64,000 nt of DNA from Lunularia cruciata (taxonomy: Eukaryota; Streptophyta; Marchantiopsida; Lunulariales; Lunulariaceae). The number at the start of each line of letters is the position of its first letter. Positions within the stretch are counted from its first letter, which is position 1. The DNA lies in the NCBI GenBank assembly GCA_948567375.1, contig OX419755.1, forward strand, positions 21,592,517 through 21,656,516, read 5' to 3'. Shown here one piece after another: positions 1 to 11,667 of this stretch. The position numbers and the translations under genes were made by a program. The notes beneath the pieces are model-generated. The model was not told the DNA's origin. It saw nothing but the letters and a program-made list of their open reading frames with translations, and searched no databases.

Positions 1-659
1 ATAATACTAAATAAATATCACAATAGCACATACATACAAAAATGAGTGTTATAGGCATCACTATAGCTAAAACATACTCTCCATCTAAAAATTCCACCAA
101 ACTATGACTCTACTTTGACTTTGAATCAAGGCTAAAACTATATCTATAAGGATATCAAAAAATTAATGTATCAAAATTCAATGTAATCCAAATCCTTCAT
201 ATTGAAAGCAAAATTTTGTTATAGGTCCTCAAGAACCTCCAAACTTTCCATCTTTCTTCTCTTGAAAGCTTGGTCTCTCAAGTATCCTCTATAAATGATG
301 TAGAAATGGAAGATGCACTGATTGGTTACCACATTGGCCTTTGGAAATAGTACTATCATGCTCCCAACCACTAGAATCCACAACCTCAAAGCAAAAAACT
401 CCCTGTACTTTAGCTACAAGCTCTAGACGTGCTCTAGTTGCATCCCAATCAGACCAAGGATGTAACCCAAGTAGACCATGCTCACCTTGATATATCTCAA
501 GTAGAACATTCTCATTAGTAGTCATTGGTTGTGTCCCAAAAATACCATGCTCACTTGGCCTATGGTCCCAACATGTGCTTGATTCATCTTGATATGCATA
601 GAGCTCATAAGTGCTTGAATGGTGATGCCTATCAGATGCATCTTACACTTCCCAACAAA

Positions 660-1345
660 TCCAAGGCTTTTAATCTAGATCAATAATTCAAGCCCATAGT
701 CTGACCTAAAAGTTGATGCTTGGATGCCTTTAACATTGCTAGAATGGCAGTAATACCAACATGGAAACCCATCTTTTGCTCTCTCTCTCATCAATGTTGT
801 GCTCCTCCAATTAATATAATTATGAGTCCCAAAGAAGTCCAAGACCTTTGTCTTGTAAGCATGGGAGGCTGAGAAAATCACAAGTATGGATAAAGAAGCT
901 CTTAGTTGACCTAGAATGTTCACCACTTACATAGATGACCTATTAGCTACTCCCACCATTTGAGATTGGCACCCAACATCTAAAATATCATTAACAATAA
1001 GGTATGCTAGTTGCTAAATCCCATCAGAGGCACATTGTACAACCTCTCTAGGTAAGAGATTCAGGGTCCACAAAAAAAAGACAATAAGCCTACACTCCAA
1101 GTGTTAGGTTAGGTTTCTTTGGTGTTAGTGATTTTGACACCTTTGTCTATTGCTTGACCAATACTGAATAGGTTTTTCTTCAACTTCATGATGGAGAGAA
1201 CTTCTTTGATTACTCCTTCTTGTCTTCTTACACCAATCTAATAAGAGATGGACAAGTCAGCTGTTGAACACAAATGGGTCAATAGCTATATACTCACAAG
1301 GAGCATCTTGTGTGTTGAAGCAAACCATAGGTTGAAATGGGGTTG
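660..1345 (-). pseudogene. Ty1/copia polyprotein remnant (pre-integrase and integrase pieces)
   Basis: Seen on the minus strand: around 1165-1200 the translation reads LKKNLFSIGQAIDKG, the usual pre-integrase motif of copia polyproteins. Further downstream on that strand, about 690-715, is FRSDYG, the degraded counterpart of the integrase core motif that normally reads LRSDNGGE. The order pre-integrase then integrase fits Ty1/copia. Stops and frame changes break the region, so it is dead. No LTRs could be assigned. A 78-codon minus-strand frame at 289-525 may belong to the same element, but I could not match it to any domain. Positions 1-288 and 1346-1874 show nothing else I can identify. Confidence 0.6.
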
Positions 1346-1874
1346 AGATTTATGCCTTACCAATTTCAAGTACTCTTGCACTCAAGAAGCTCCCTCCAAT
1401 CTTTAGATTCTTGTAATTGTATAAATGTTTTATTCCCTTTTCCTTTGCCAACCCTACCACTTTTCTCAAGCATTTTGCATTCCCCAAAGCTTGGTTTGAG
1501 TGAAGCCTATTTTGAGTATATCATGAGACACAAATTTAGAATTGGTTGCAATGGGATCTCCAATAGACCAAGTAGTTTGTTGAGAAAAGTCTTTTGTTCC
1601 TTTCTATATATGATCTTTGTACTAGTTTCTACAAGGTTTATATCACCTTCATCTTTCAATCTGAACTTTTCATCTTCAAATTAGATGCATAAACATTCAT
1701 TTCCTACCAACTTGGTTCTAAAAGAAAATGAGGTTGTAGAATTCACTTCTACCAAAAGAAGCTCTTGGAAAGATTGATATAGATGAAGACACAAAAAATA
1801 AGTGAGATTTAGTGATTTTGGTTTAGTGATTGAGTGAATTTTGGTGATTTTGATTTAGTGGTTTGCTGATATAG

Positions 1875-2457
1875 TGTAATATTCCAAGGATAGGAGAAAC
1901 CCCAAGAGAAACACAAGAGAGGAAACACAAAGCTTCAACACTCAATACTCTGATGCATCAAACGAGCCCCTTGTCTTTATTATATAACAAGGAAGATCCC
2001 TTCAAAGGAAGCTCCATCCTTGGATCAGATATATATATTGGTGACATGTTGGTCCTTGTCCTATTTGGTTGGTCAAACAAGTTTGACTAGAGGGGATCTT
2101 TAGGGAGTATTCCTATAAGAAGCTCAGAATTGCATGGATGAGGTACCGTTGGAAATCTCTCAAAGAGACAAATAGTAGGGCAAGGGAGGGAGGGAGGGTA
2201 GGTAGGGGGGGAAGGAAGGAAAGCTTTTTCTCCTAGAGAGAAAAGTATTTCTATTTTTGAGGCCTAATTCATTCATTTAGGCCTCTAAAATTGACCTTGA
2301 AATTTTCAAGTTGTTTTCAACTCTTGCACTATTAGTGAAATTACTCTTTTGGTGACATGTCTATCTGATCTACTTAGTCCACTGTATATAACATCCTTCT
2401 AGATGTTACCAAGCCAATTTCCACCTCTAGATAATACATCTAGCTATTGAAATTATA
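1875..2457 (-). mobile_element. Solo LTR, family A copy 1
   Basis: About 580 bp, starting TGTAAT and ending in a mutated form of the family terminus TAGCTAATGGTATTACA. It is nearly colinear with the copies at 19874-20441 and 60194-60743. The shared landmarks are AGGATAGGAGAAAC near the left end, an AGGCCTAATTC block, and TCTATCTGATCTACTTAG towards the right. Flanking 5-mers are TATAG (left) and TATAA (right), a decayed target-site duplication. I infer a solo LTR of an LTR retrotransposon. Orientation is arbitrary: the form beginning TGTAATACCATTAGC is called plus. Confidence 0.7.
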
Positions 2458-2959
2458 TATAAATACTTTAATATAAGAGTTCACACCAACCTTTGGTTGT
2501 TGCATAACCCTACTCCCTAGCTACACATATCAACCCCTAGCTATTTTTCACTCCCATTATTCCTTGGTTATGCATACCGGTTGCTTATCATGACTACGAG
2601 TAAGATACTATGATAAGTGTATCCAATGATCTTTTCAATGAAATAAATAGTTAGGACATTAAAGAGACTAATAAATTCATTGTTCTCTTTAAAATCCTAG
2701 CTATTTTTCCATTCATAATAATCTTTGTTTATAGTGGTTTTGTCAACAAAATCTCAAATGGATTCAATTTTAAGTATGCAATTGTGGTGCCTATATTTTT
2801 TTGTTTGTGGTAGAATTGAGAGTAAAATTAGTTAGTAGAAGTGGAAAGAGTTAGAAAAAGACTTGGTCTATAGATTAAGTCTATATAAGTCTAGGTAGTA
2901 ATAGTAGAAGAAGGAATTGGATCCACAAATTTTAATTTGATCCAAGGATTACAAACCAA

Positions 2960-4290
2960 TCCAATTCAAGTTACTTCGATTTGGGAGGAAATGCAATTTG
3001 ATCCAAGGATATTTTGCATCGGAATGACAATTGGAGGTCAAGATTACTATAGGGCTTGGATCTTGGTGACCACATGTCCAAATCATGTGTTATATCTTGT
3101 TGAAAGTGTCTTTTTTAGGGCTTTCTATTGCCACCAAAGTCATAGAGTTGAATGTCTGTAGCTGAAGTTGCAAGCATTCCGGAGGAGATGTATGGAGTAG
3201 TTGAGTACTTTGAGTATAGAAGCTACTTTGCCTTAGGTTGAAGGTGAACCAATCCAAGGTACTCAAACATCAGATCCAAGTGACTTTGGGTGAATTACTA
3301 AAGGCATATGAGGAAGTTAGAATAGGAAAAGAGGATAGCGTTAGGATACTCATGACTTCAATTTCAGTTCAGACTAAAGATATGATAGAAATAGAAGAAA
3401 TAGCAATAGGAGATGAAACCAAAGTGCAAGAAGCGCTTGAAGGTAATTTGGGTGTAGAAGTAGAGGTAGACATTGGATTTGATTAGGGGTAACCATTTTG
3501 AAATCTGAAGAGATGGATTTGAAGAGATAGAATGACACTTTGGATTTGAAGTTTTCTAAGTAGCAATTGAAGTGGTTTAGGTAGTTTAGATAACTATTGA
3601 GTACTCTACCTAATTAAAGGAGGGTTGTTGTATTATTCAGTTCATTATTGATTTTGAAAGTTGAGTAAAGCAAAGTGTTGTAATTTAGTGCTTGTTGTTT
3701 TAGCTTAATTTTGAGTATCAATCTTATGTGTGTGTTTGTGAGTGTTTGGAGAAGTTTGAATTGCACTTGGAGTGTGTTAGACATTGGACTCTATAGGTTT
3801 GATTTCTATTTTGTGTGTTTGATCCTAAGTGGAGTGGAAGTGAGGCAACACTTGACAAATTTGTGAAGAACCTTAGTGTTAGTAGTATTTTGCATTTGTG
3901 ATCACAATGTTAGATTGATGTGAAGCAATTTTGATTGAGGAAGTTGTGACTTCAGTGGAGGGATGGAACACAATTTGAAAGCAAAGTCATTTTGTGGTGA
4001 AGTAGTATTCTTAAGGAGAATTGAATCAACACAATCACTATCAATTTGGAAAAGATTTGAAGAATTGTGATTATGGGTGTTATTTATTTGTGACAAGTTT
4101 GCTAGTTGAGCACTTATTATTCTCTTTTTGAGTGTGGTTTCTACCCAAGAGGCTAAAGATGCAACCAAGAAGAAATATTTTCACTTCATGTTTGACCATT
4201 TTTTACCAATATCTCTATAGGAAAAAAAAAGTACTTATTGATTACTACAAAAGTGATACTAGTTGGTTGTCACATCAATTTCAGATTCAC
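2960..4290. repeat. Long direct repeat E, copy 1
   Basis: This segment is repeated, diverged, at about 4880-6545. Matching landmarks are GTCCAAATCATGTG (3075 and 4930), TTTTGTGTGTTTGATCCTAAG (about 3815 and 6070), GATGTGAAGCAATTTTGATTGAGG (about 3917 and 6180), and a shared end ACAAAAGTGATA / GCAAAAGTGATA. Similar order and spacing suggest two copies of one retrotransposon segment, perhaps an LTR pair about 2 kb apart. The short frames inside (2937-3161, 3238-3486) match nothing I know. Positions 2458-2959 show no gene. Confidence 0.6.
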
Positions 4291-4879
4291 TCCACTTGTT
4301 AGACCATAAACGTAGCTAAAAAGCTCATTGCTTTATAGCTCTGAGCTCCAAACCCCATGACAATATATTGGTATGATCATGTGCTCAACAAGATGCATGG
4401 TAATCAATATTTCCACACAAAGCACATTTAGAATACCACAAAAATATTTCAACACTATAAATGTGAATTTAGAGCACCCCATAAATAAACTCAAGTTCAA
4501 TATAGAATCTTGAGTTAGATATTATACAAATGTGCAAAAGAGAATCTTAGAAATGCCAAAAGGAGCTAAAAACTATATAAAAATATGTATGATGTTTTAG
4601 TATTATCTATATCTAATATTTTATTTCTAAACAAGCTATTTGTGGTACACACATTTTTCATTTTGGACAAGTTTTGAAGAAGAAGTGTCTTGCTGAAACC
4701 AAATTGAAACCAAATGGAGAATAAATGAGGGGAAACTTGTGTTTTGATCAAAGCTCAAGGAAGTCAACTTTGTGTTGGAGAAAGAAGGACTTGGATTGAA
4801 TCAGACCTGAAGAAGCTTACTTTGTGTTAGAGGAAGAGGAAGAAGGAGGTTAGATGCCATAGGAGTGTTTCCTTGCATT

Positions 4880-6545
4880 GGAATAAAGGTTACAAGTCAA
4901 GATTACTTCAGGAACCATATCTCAATGACCACTTGTCCAAATCATGTGTGCTATATTTCATTGGAAGCGTCTCGTTTAGGGCTTTCCATTGCCACTAAAA
5001 TCACAAAGTTTGGAGGTTTGTAGAAAAAGTTACAAGGATTTGAAGTTTTGGGAGTAGATGTATATAGTAGTTGAGTGTCTTTGGGTTGGTGTCTTTAGGT
5101 CTATACAACTTTGGACTTATATGACTTTGGGTTTACATGACTTCAGGTTTAAAGATTTTGCCTCAAAAAAATATGATTCAACCCAAGGTAGTCAAACATC
5201 AGATGTGGAAGTCTTTGGGTCAAATATCTAAAGCATCTAAAATAGTTAGGAAATAAGATATTTAGGATACACATGATTTCAATTTCAGTTCTGATTGAAG
5301 ATGAGATAGAAATTGAAGGAGAAATAGTAGTAGTGAATAAACTCAAAGTGCAAGATTGGACAGTAAGTGTCTTTGGGTCAGTTACATGAGCAATTAGGGG
5401 AAAGTTGGTTATGGATTGAAGGTGTAGATAGTGTACCCATGCTTTCAATTATAATTCTTGATGAGTATATAGTAGAATTAGCAAAGAAATTGATAACAAT
5501 AAGATCTGAAGTAAGAGAGGTAGGAGTGTAGGTGTCTTTGGAGTTGTCATTTGAGACATTAGAGAAGAGTGGGTCAAGAAGATAAAGAGTTAGATAGATT
5601 GCTTACTAGTGTAATTGTAATTCATAATGAAGATGTAGTAGAAATAGTGAAGGATTTAGTAGTTGAAGATATACCCAAAGAAGGAGAAGTAATAGGAAGA
5701 TCATCAAGTTTGGGAACCAAGGAAGAAGTAGACATTGGATCGGAGTAGTATCAATTTTGAGATTTGAAGAGGTAGATATGAAGAGGTGTATTGTCATTTT
5801 GGATCTGTAGGTAAAAGAGTTATTGTAGAACGGTATAGTTGTTAATAACCATTGATTGCTGTACTATTTAAGAGGAGCATTCAAAATCATATATTGTTCA
5901 GTATTCACAATTTTTGAGAATAGATAAAGCAAAGTGCTGATTTCAGTGCTTGTAGCTTGAGCTTGATTCCAAGTATCACCATTGTGTGTGTATTTGTGAG
6001 TGTGTGAAGAATTTCAAAGTGCAAATCAGTGTGCCTGTTGGGTGTTAGATGTCGTAGCCTTGATCTTCATTTTGTGTGTTTGATCCTAAGTGAAGTGCAA
6101 TTGAAGCAATGCCTTGACAGATATGAGAGGAATTGTGGTGTTGGTAATATTCTACATTTCTGAGTGCAAGGCACTGTTGATGTGAAGCAATTTTGATTGA
6201 GGAAGTTGAGCCTTTAGTGGAAGGGTGGAACACAATTCTAAGGCAAATTTGTTTTGCATTGAAGTGCTATTTTTGGGAGATATTGAATCATCACAATCAA
6301 GATTGTTTGGAAAGATTTGATGAAGTTATGATTATGGGTGACAAATTGTTGTAACAAGACTGCGAGTCAATGCTTGTTATTCTCTTCTGGGTGTAGTTGC
6401 TATTTGAGAGATAAAAGATGAAATCAAGGACTACAATGTGACATTTGACTTCATATTTGACCAATTCCAAATTGTATCTCTACCTCTACAGGAACAAACT
6501 TTACTTACTTGATTAACGCAAAAGTGATATTTGCCGGGTTGCCAT
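4880..6545. repeat. Long direct repeat E, copy 2
   Basis: Partner of the 2960-4290 segment in the same orientation. It is longer by roughly 300 bp because of a central stretch of imperfect GAAGTAG/GTAGAAAT-type repeats around 5460-5720. No intact reading frame or protein domain is visible. The gap between the copies (4291-4879) is AT-rich and unassigned; it is too short for a full retrotransposon interior. If this is an LTR pair, the element is non-autonomous or internally deleted. Confidence 0.6.
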
Positions 6546-6584
6546 ACTATCATACTTAACCTATGACCATTATGTTTTCTTTTG

Positions 6585-6771
6585 TCTCAAGTTGGGCTGT
6601 GAGCCGGCCTATCTCTCACTAAAGATGAACTTCTTATGGCTATTAAGGTAGTGTACCATGTACTAAGAAGGCAAGGAACCCCAACCCCAACCCCAACACC
6701 ATCACACTACTCCAAGGCATCTCCAAGACTCAAGATATTGCTCACTAGAGAACTCAACAAAAGAGAGATAG
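6585..6771 (+). repeat. Family C repeat fragment
   Basis: Matches the start of the family C copies at 51865 and (inverted) 58765: CTCTCACTAAAGATGAAC, then GGCTATTAAGGTAGTG, CTAAGAAGGCAAGG, CTCCAAGACTCAAGA and CTCACTAGAGAACTCAACAA in the same order. It includes a small CCCCAA triplication near 6680. It ends directly against a family A LTR fragment at 6772. Confidence 0.55.
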
Positions 6772-7125
6772 TGTAATACCAATAGCTAGACATATGATCT
6801 AAAGATAAAATTTGGTTTGGAGTGACATGTGGAAGGATGCTACACATGATGGAGAAGGTAGATCAGATAAAATTATCACCAAAAGAGCACTTCTACTAAT
6901 AGGGCAAAAGCCAAAATAGGCTTGAAAACTTCATAGGCAAATTTGGAGGCCTAAACGGATGAATTAGGCCTCAAAAATGTATTGATTACCACCCCAATAG
7001 AGCAAAGGCTGTCCTTCCCTCCCCCCAAGTTTGTCTCATCAAGAGCTTTGCAACAATACCTCACCTACATGATCTTGAGATTCCTATAGAAAGATTCTCT
7101 AAAAGATTCCTTCAGTCAAAGCCTA
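6772..7125 (+). mobile_element. Family A LTR fragment, copy 2 (3'-truncated)
   Basis: Begins TGTAATACCAATAGCTAGACAT, the left terminus of family A in plus orientation. It runs through the TAGATCAGATA and AGGCCTAAACGGATGAATTAGGCC landmarks but stops about 350 bp in. It is replaced there by a second family C start. Terminal loss and divergence indicate an old, truncated insertion. Confidence 0.6.
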
Positions 7126-7270
7126 TTTCACTTGTGAGCAAGCTTGTCTCTCACTTAGGATGAACCTCTGATGGCTACTATAGTAGTGCACTGTGGACTA
7201 AGAAGGCAAAGAATACCAATTCCATCATATTTGTCTAAGGCTAACACTCCAAGACTCAAGACATTAGGGG
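7125..7270 (+). repeat. Second family C start fragment
   Basis: CTTGTCTCTCACTTAGGATGAACC and the following ~130 bp repeat the beginning of family C already seen at 6585, with higher similarity to the 51865 copy. The start is duplicated on both sides of the family A fragment, so this is not a simple nested insertion. From 7271 to 7607 I see nothing else. Confidence 0.5.
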
Positions 7271-7607
7271 GTTTCAGAAATAGTTTTATGAAGTTTCTAA
7301 ACTTTTCATATAGATTGTTATGAAGCATTGACTACATGGGTATGGTGTGTGACCGGGAGGTAGAAAAGGTATTGTTATGGAGTTTGGGCCAAGTTCCTTA
7401 TTATTAGCACACTCCTTATGAGGTGGTTCATAGAAAATAAGGGATAAGGAATTTTTGTTATCACTCCATAGTGCATTGATTGCACATTAAGGTTAATAAA
7501 GCTTTTGTTTAGGGTTAGAGTGAAAGTGATAGCTACCAAAAGGAGCATCCGGGGATGTTTGAGAACACCCATGGAAATGAAATGATGACGGCAATTGGGC
7601 AAATTTT

Positions 7608-7783
7608 TACCACCAAGGAAGATTGGAGGGAGCATGAGTGGAAGGATTTGAGGGCATGCAAAAATTGACCACCTGATGAAGATTTGAGAGACCCATACCA
7701 CCGAGGAAGATTGGAGGGAGAATGAGTGGAAAGATTTTAGGGCCTGCAAAAATTGACCACCCCATGAAGATTTGAGAGACCCA
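7608..7783. repeat. Tandem duplication, 88-bp unit
   Basis: Two adjacent 88-bp units (7608-7695 and 7696-7783), each running from ACCACC(A/G)AGGAAGATTGGA to GATTTGAGAGACCCATA and differing at only a few positions. The minus-strand frames across it (7375-7839, 7737-7973) look like by-products of the repeat rather than genes. Confidence 0.85.
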
Positions 7784-8038
7784 TAGCCAAAGGTGGAATG
7801 AGGAGTGAATTTTTTTGGAGTGGGAAGATTTGAGTGCAAGCCCGTGAGAAGGTTAGAGTGAGGAGTGATTTTGTTTGAAGTGTTACTCTCAATTTCATTA
7901 TTTTAAAAAATTGTCTTTTGTATGAGTATGAAATGTATACCTTTCTTCCCATGAGTAATGAAATGAAATTCATGAATTTGTTTTCTTGTTACAAAATGAA
8001 ATTGATGAGATTGTTTTTTTCTGCACACAGAGAACAAA

Positions 8039-8134
8039 GATGTCCCTTTGCTGAAATTTCACAGGGAGAGGGAGATGCCCCTTTGTGGAGAAGAGAGATG
8101 CCCTTTGCAGAGAAGAGAGATCCCTTTCATTGAT
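8039..8134. repeat. Short imperfect tandem repeat, ~23-bp unit
   Basis: Three to four units related to GATGCCCTTTGNGGAGAAGAGA lie in a row (about 8039, 8072, 8097, 8119). They form a purine-rich stretch just upstream of the Harbinger transposase remnant. No gene is visible between 8134 and 8355. Confidence 0.55.
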
Positions 8135-8355
8135 AAGGAGTTATCAGTGGTGATTAAAAATAGAGTAAAGTCATGCCAAGAGGGAGCACTCGTTTAGAAC
8201 TAACCAAAAATATTAGAAAATTTATTCAATGGATGATTTGGTTAGATTTGGAGATATTGCTACCAAGATTAGAAGATGAAGACAAGGAATTAGGAGGAGA
8301 TTTAGATATGCTAGAATGTTTTATTAGTGGATGAGAGTATGCACATAATCATTGA

Positions 8356-9158
8356 TACTTGGAACCCCGTGTTACTTACACTCGTAGTAGAGAGTTTGTG
8401 AAGGAGTATTTTAGAAATCTAGATACTAAGGCCTTTTGCCAGCTTACTAGAATGGATGGGGATTCTTTTTCAACATTAGTTGATTTGATTAAAACTCACA
8501 TGATTTTTGAGAAAAGGCACCGAAAAGAGCAAACACCCGTGTGGATCCAAGTTGCCCTAGTATTGGATAGATTTGGGCATCATGGCAATGGAGCTTGTGC
8601 TGCCCGGGGTTTAAATATTTGGGGCATTAGTGCTGGTTCAACAATTGCTTTTACTGATAGAGTTATGACAACCATATTAGATGTGATGAGGAGTCAAGTT
8701 GCTTGGCCCGAACTCGAGGAGAGGAAGAGGATATCCACTGTTTTTGCACAGAGAATTTTTCCCGGTTGTGTTGGTTTGGTAGATGGAACATTGTTTCCTC
8801 TTGCAGCCCGACCAATTGTAGACAGGGAAATATATTTCAGCCGCAAGGGTTCATATTCTATAAACGGCCAAGTTATTTGTGATGATAAAAGGAGAGTTAT
8901 ACATTTTTCCGGAGGTATGGTTTATGTTATGTGTTCTTTTGTTGGGTATTTTTGCAATGCATTGGTGATCCTTTTTGTTTAGTTTACTAAAAGTATGGCC
9001 TTTTTTTATTTGCAAGAATGCCAGGGTCATGTCATGATATGACTTGTTTGAAAAAATTGTCATTATGGAATGATTTGAACCAAAGAGGGAGGTGTCACAC
9101 TTTTGAGGCAAAGGTGTACCTTTTAGGTGATTTGGGTTATGTACCCATGATTATGTAA
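8356..9158 (+). pseudogene. PIF/Harbinger-type (HARBI1-like) transposase nuclease, truncated
   Basis: Exon 1 (open from 8356, no in-frame ATG before the conserved part) encodes the Harbinger DDE nuclease N-terminal half. It includes GCVGLVDGTLFPLA, where the Asp of VDGT is the first catalytic acidic residue, and YSINGQVICDDKRRVI. A GT-AG intron (8915-9024) follows FSGG. Exon 2 (9025-9158), in consistent phase, continues with SCHDMTCLKKLSLWND, carrying the second Asp, and then LLGDLGYVP. It stops at TAA (9156-9158), before the region that should hold the third catalytic residue and the end of the domain. The missing C-terminal third makes it inactive. A Myb-like partner gene and terminal inverted repeats were not found. 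The reading frame is remarkably clean for a decayed region, suggesting a fairly recent copy or one whose start exon lies elsewhere. Confidence 0.82.
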
Positions 9159-9379
9159 CTTAGACCAGGATTCTTTATCTTAGACCATGAGTGTATCTTG
9201 ATGTAATATTGGGATAAGAACTTTGAAGGATGCAAAAAGAATTCTATGAAGCTTAATCTATACATTTGTAAGTCCTCCGTTTACACTTATAATGTGTGGT
9301 GTTTATCAAGTTTACACTTGAAAGTCACTTGTCGGATGCACTAGGAAAAAAATGAGCCAATGTTGCATACATTGTGAGA

Positions 9380-9600
9380 TGATGCTTGTAGATGCTGGGT
9401 GCCACTCACAAACTTACAAAAGTCATCGAGTGGCGCTTGTAGACATTGGCGGATGCTCGCGAGTGCACTAGAATATGCACACATATTACATGCACTGGTA
9501 GGCGTTGGTAGGCGCCGGTGGTGGGCGCTGGTAGGCACTGGTAGGCGCTGTGTGACTTATGTGATGCTTGCCTACACCAGTTGGCGACGTGGAGTGCCAT
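9380..9600. repeat. GC-rich patch with GGTAGGCGCTGG-type short repeats
   Basis: A locally GC-rich stretch in AT-rich DNA. Units related to GGTAGGCGCTGGT occur five to six times between about 9490 and 9550, with variants GGTAGGCGTTGG and GGTGGGCGCTGG. Frames on both strands here are low-complexity and are not called as genes. A TATATAAA-like box at about 9708 and a 28-bp duplication of GGTGTGCGGGTGAG (9871 and 9899) follow. Confidence 0.6.
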
Positions 9601-10289
9601 ATGTTGCTGCTTGGGATTTGGGTTCTTTCGGTTGAAAAAATGCAATTTTTCCTCCAAAGTGTACATTTTAGATTGTTTAGTATTGAATTTTTTTCCGACA
9701 GCCTGGGTTATATAAACCTTTTTCTCTTCCATTCCTGTCATTCCAGTGGGTGTGGATGTCTTAGAAAGCCTTATTCTCAAGTGTGTGGGGTGTTGGAAGC
9801 AAAATTTCACGAGTGAGTAGTTTGAAGGAGAAAGGGCAATTTTGAGAAAGGGTCATTTTGTGAGGTAGAGGGTGTGCGGGTGAGCTATTTTGAGAGAGGG
9901 TGTGCGGGTGAGGCATTTTGAGACTGGGGAAGGAAGGAGGCAAACTGGCTGGCTGAAGCACAACTCGAGAAGCAACAAGGAGTGATTGAGAAGAGAGAAA
10001 AGAGAGCATTCAAGAGATAGAGCAGATTCAATTTCAACCATGGCATTCCATACCATTCAACACCCAACCAATTTCATCAAGTGGTGCTGGCTGGACAAAC
10101 ATCAGATTTGAACTACTGTTTCGGGAATTTGGGAGATTGATCTAGATGTAATGGGGCTGAAAATAACTCTTGGACTTCACTATCCATGGCCACAGGTATT
10201 TTTCAAACATCCTCATTGTTTTCTTCTCATTCCATCTTGAGATGTTCATTTTATTTCAGGAAATTGCTTTCAAATTATCAGTGCCTCCC

Positions 10290-10560
10290 ACCCTGTCCCA
10301 CAGTGCTACCTAGCGTCCTCCCGCGCCATCCAGCGCCATCCAGCACCATCCCAAACCCTAAACCCCTGTGCGCAAGTGCCCAACGACCCCCCGCGGCACC
10401 CAGCGCTTCCATGGGGCTGTGCAGACCTCCTCACGGCTCTCCTTGTCCCGCAATGCCTACCAGCGTCGTTGCGCGTTGTCAAGCATCATCCAGCGCCATC
10501 CACAGCCTATGGGCAGCGTCCAGCGCTATCCCCAGCGAGGCGTCCTATAGGCTAGGGATG
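10290..10560. repeat. C-rich patch with CCAGCGCCAT-type repeats
   Basis: Repeated CCAGCGCCATC / CCAGCACCATC / CCAGCGTC units make this one of the most GC-rich stretches of the left flank. The 131-codon plus-strand frame at 10186-10581 runs through it, with a Pro/Ser/Ala-rich translation and no recognisable domain. I treat it as a by-product of the repeat. It contains a telomere-like AAACCCTAAACCC at 10353-10365. From 10600 to 11380 nothing is identified. Confidence 0.5.
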
Positions 10561-11384
10561 GTGCTGGACGTTCTAAGTTGAAAGATTATCTCCATCACTA
10601 ATCTTGAGAACTAGCTAATGAAGGTGATAGTATTTCTATAGACATACTAAGACTCTCTCCAAGATCCTTCACCAAAGTCTCCAAAAGTGTTTTTACTCCA
10701 CTACACTCATGTCCTTTGGGAAGTCCTTCCACTCCACAAATCTCATATAACTCCTTGTTCTTAGATCATCTCCCTCCCAATCTTGGTGAGAAGGTCCAAC
10801 ATGCAAATTCAAGTCAAGTAAGCTCTTCCTTTCCCTCAATTTCTTGCTCTCAAAGATCAATGGACATGAATTTTCCTTATGTCCCTTCTCTCCATATAAA
10901 AAGCACTTAGACTCACTCTCTCCTCCAAGTGGTATAGGTTTTTAGATCCTCTCAACACTCTCTTCAAATTCTACACTAAACTCTCTTTTTGTCAAATCCA
11001 TCCCTACAATCACCTCAAATCCTTGGGTAACCTTGCATAGCCTCAATTTCCGCTCTTGGTGACCTTCCATGTTCCCAAGATGAGTCTAAACACTCAAACA
11101 TGCTTTTTTTTACTCTCACATTCCTCATGCATGAGATCTCAACTGTGCAAAATTGACCCTTCCTCACAATGTCACTCAAACCTCTCAACGAGTATGTCAT
11201 AGTCCTCTAAAAGTTTGCACACTTGAGCCCAACACTAGAGCATCTCTCCTTGCAAAATTTCAGATCTTTTCATGGAGCCATTTGGCCTAGGCACCTTTCT
11301 ATTCAACACATATATTCCAGATTTGATTTGAAAACCACCCCCCTTGCTTTAAAAACTAATTACTCTTTGTGCAAGAACAATCTC

Positions 11385-11570
11385 TCTTTACTTTCTATGC
11401 CAAAAAGTAGGTATAATGCACTACAATTTCTTGGAAAGTTTCAAAACAATCCACTACAAAGTAAAGAAATGGATTTATCTTTACTTTCTATGCCAAAAAG
11501 TAGAATATAATGCACTAAAGTTTCTTGGAAAGTTTCAAAACAATCCACTACAAACTAAAGAAATGGCAGA
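11385..11570. repeat. Tandem duplication, 93-bp unit
   Basis: Two near-identical units (11385-11477 and 11478-11570) begin TCTTTACTTTCTATGCC. They share CAATTTCTTGGAAAGTTTC-type and CAATCCACTACAAA blocks. The short frames spanning it on the plus strand (11223-11510, 11416-11607) repeat the peptide LYFLCQKV / LSLLSMPKSR in step with the duplication, so they are not genes. Confidence 0.85.
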
Positions 11571-11667
11571 CTCTATACAATTTTCCAAAGAGCATGCAGT
11601 TGCGTGAGCAGTTTACCCTATCAAATTTCAAAAATTCTAGCTGAGTGTGTATAGTAGCTCTCAAAAT

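Noticed and set aside
10186..10581. Pro/Ala/Ser-rich 131-codon frame
   Set aside because: It runs through CCAGCGCC short repeats and is explained by them; no conserved domain or exon pattern.
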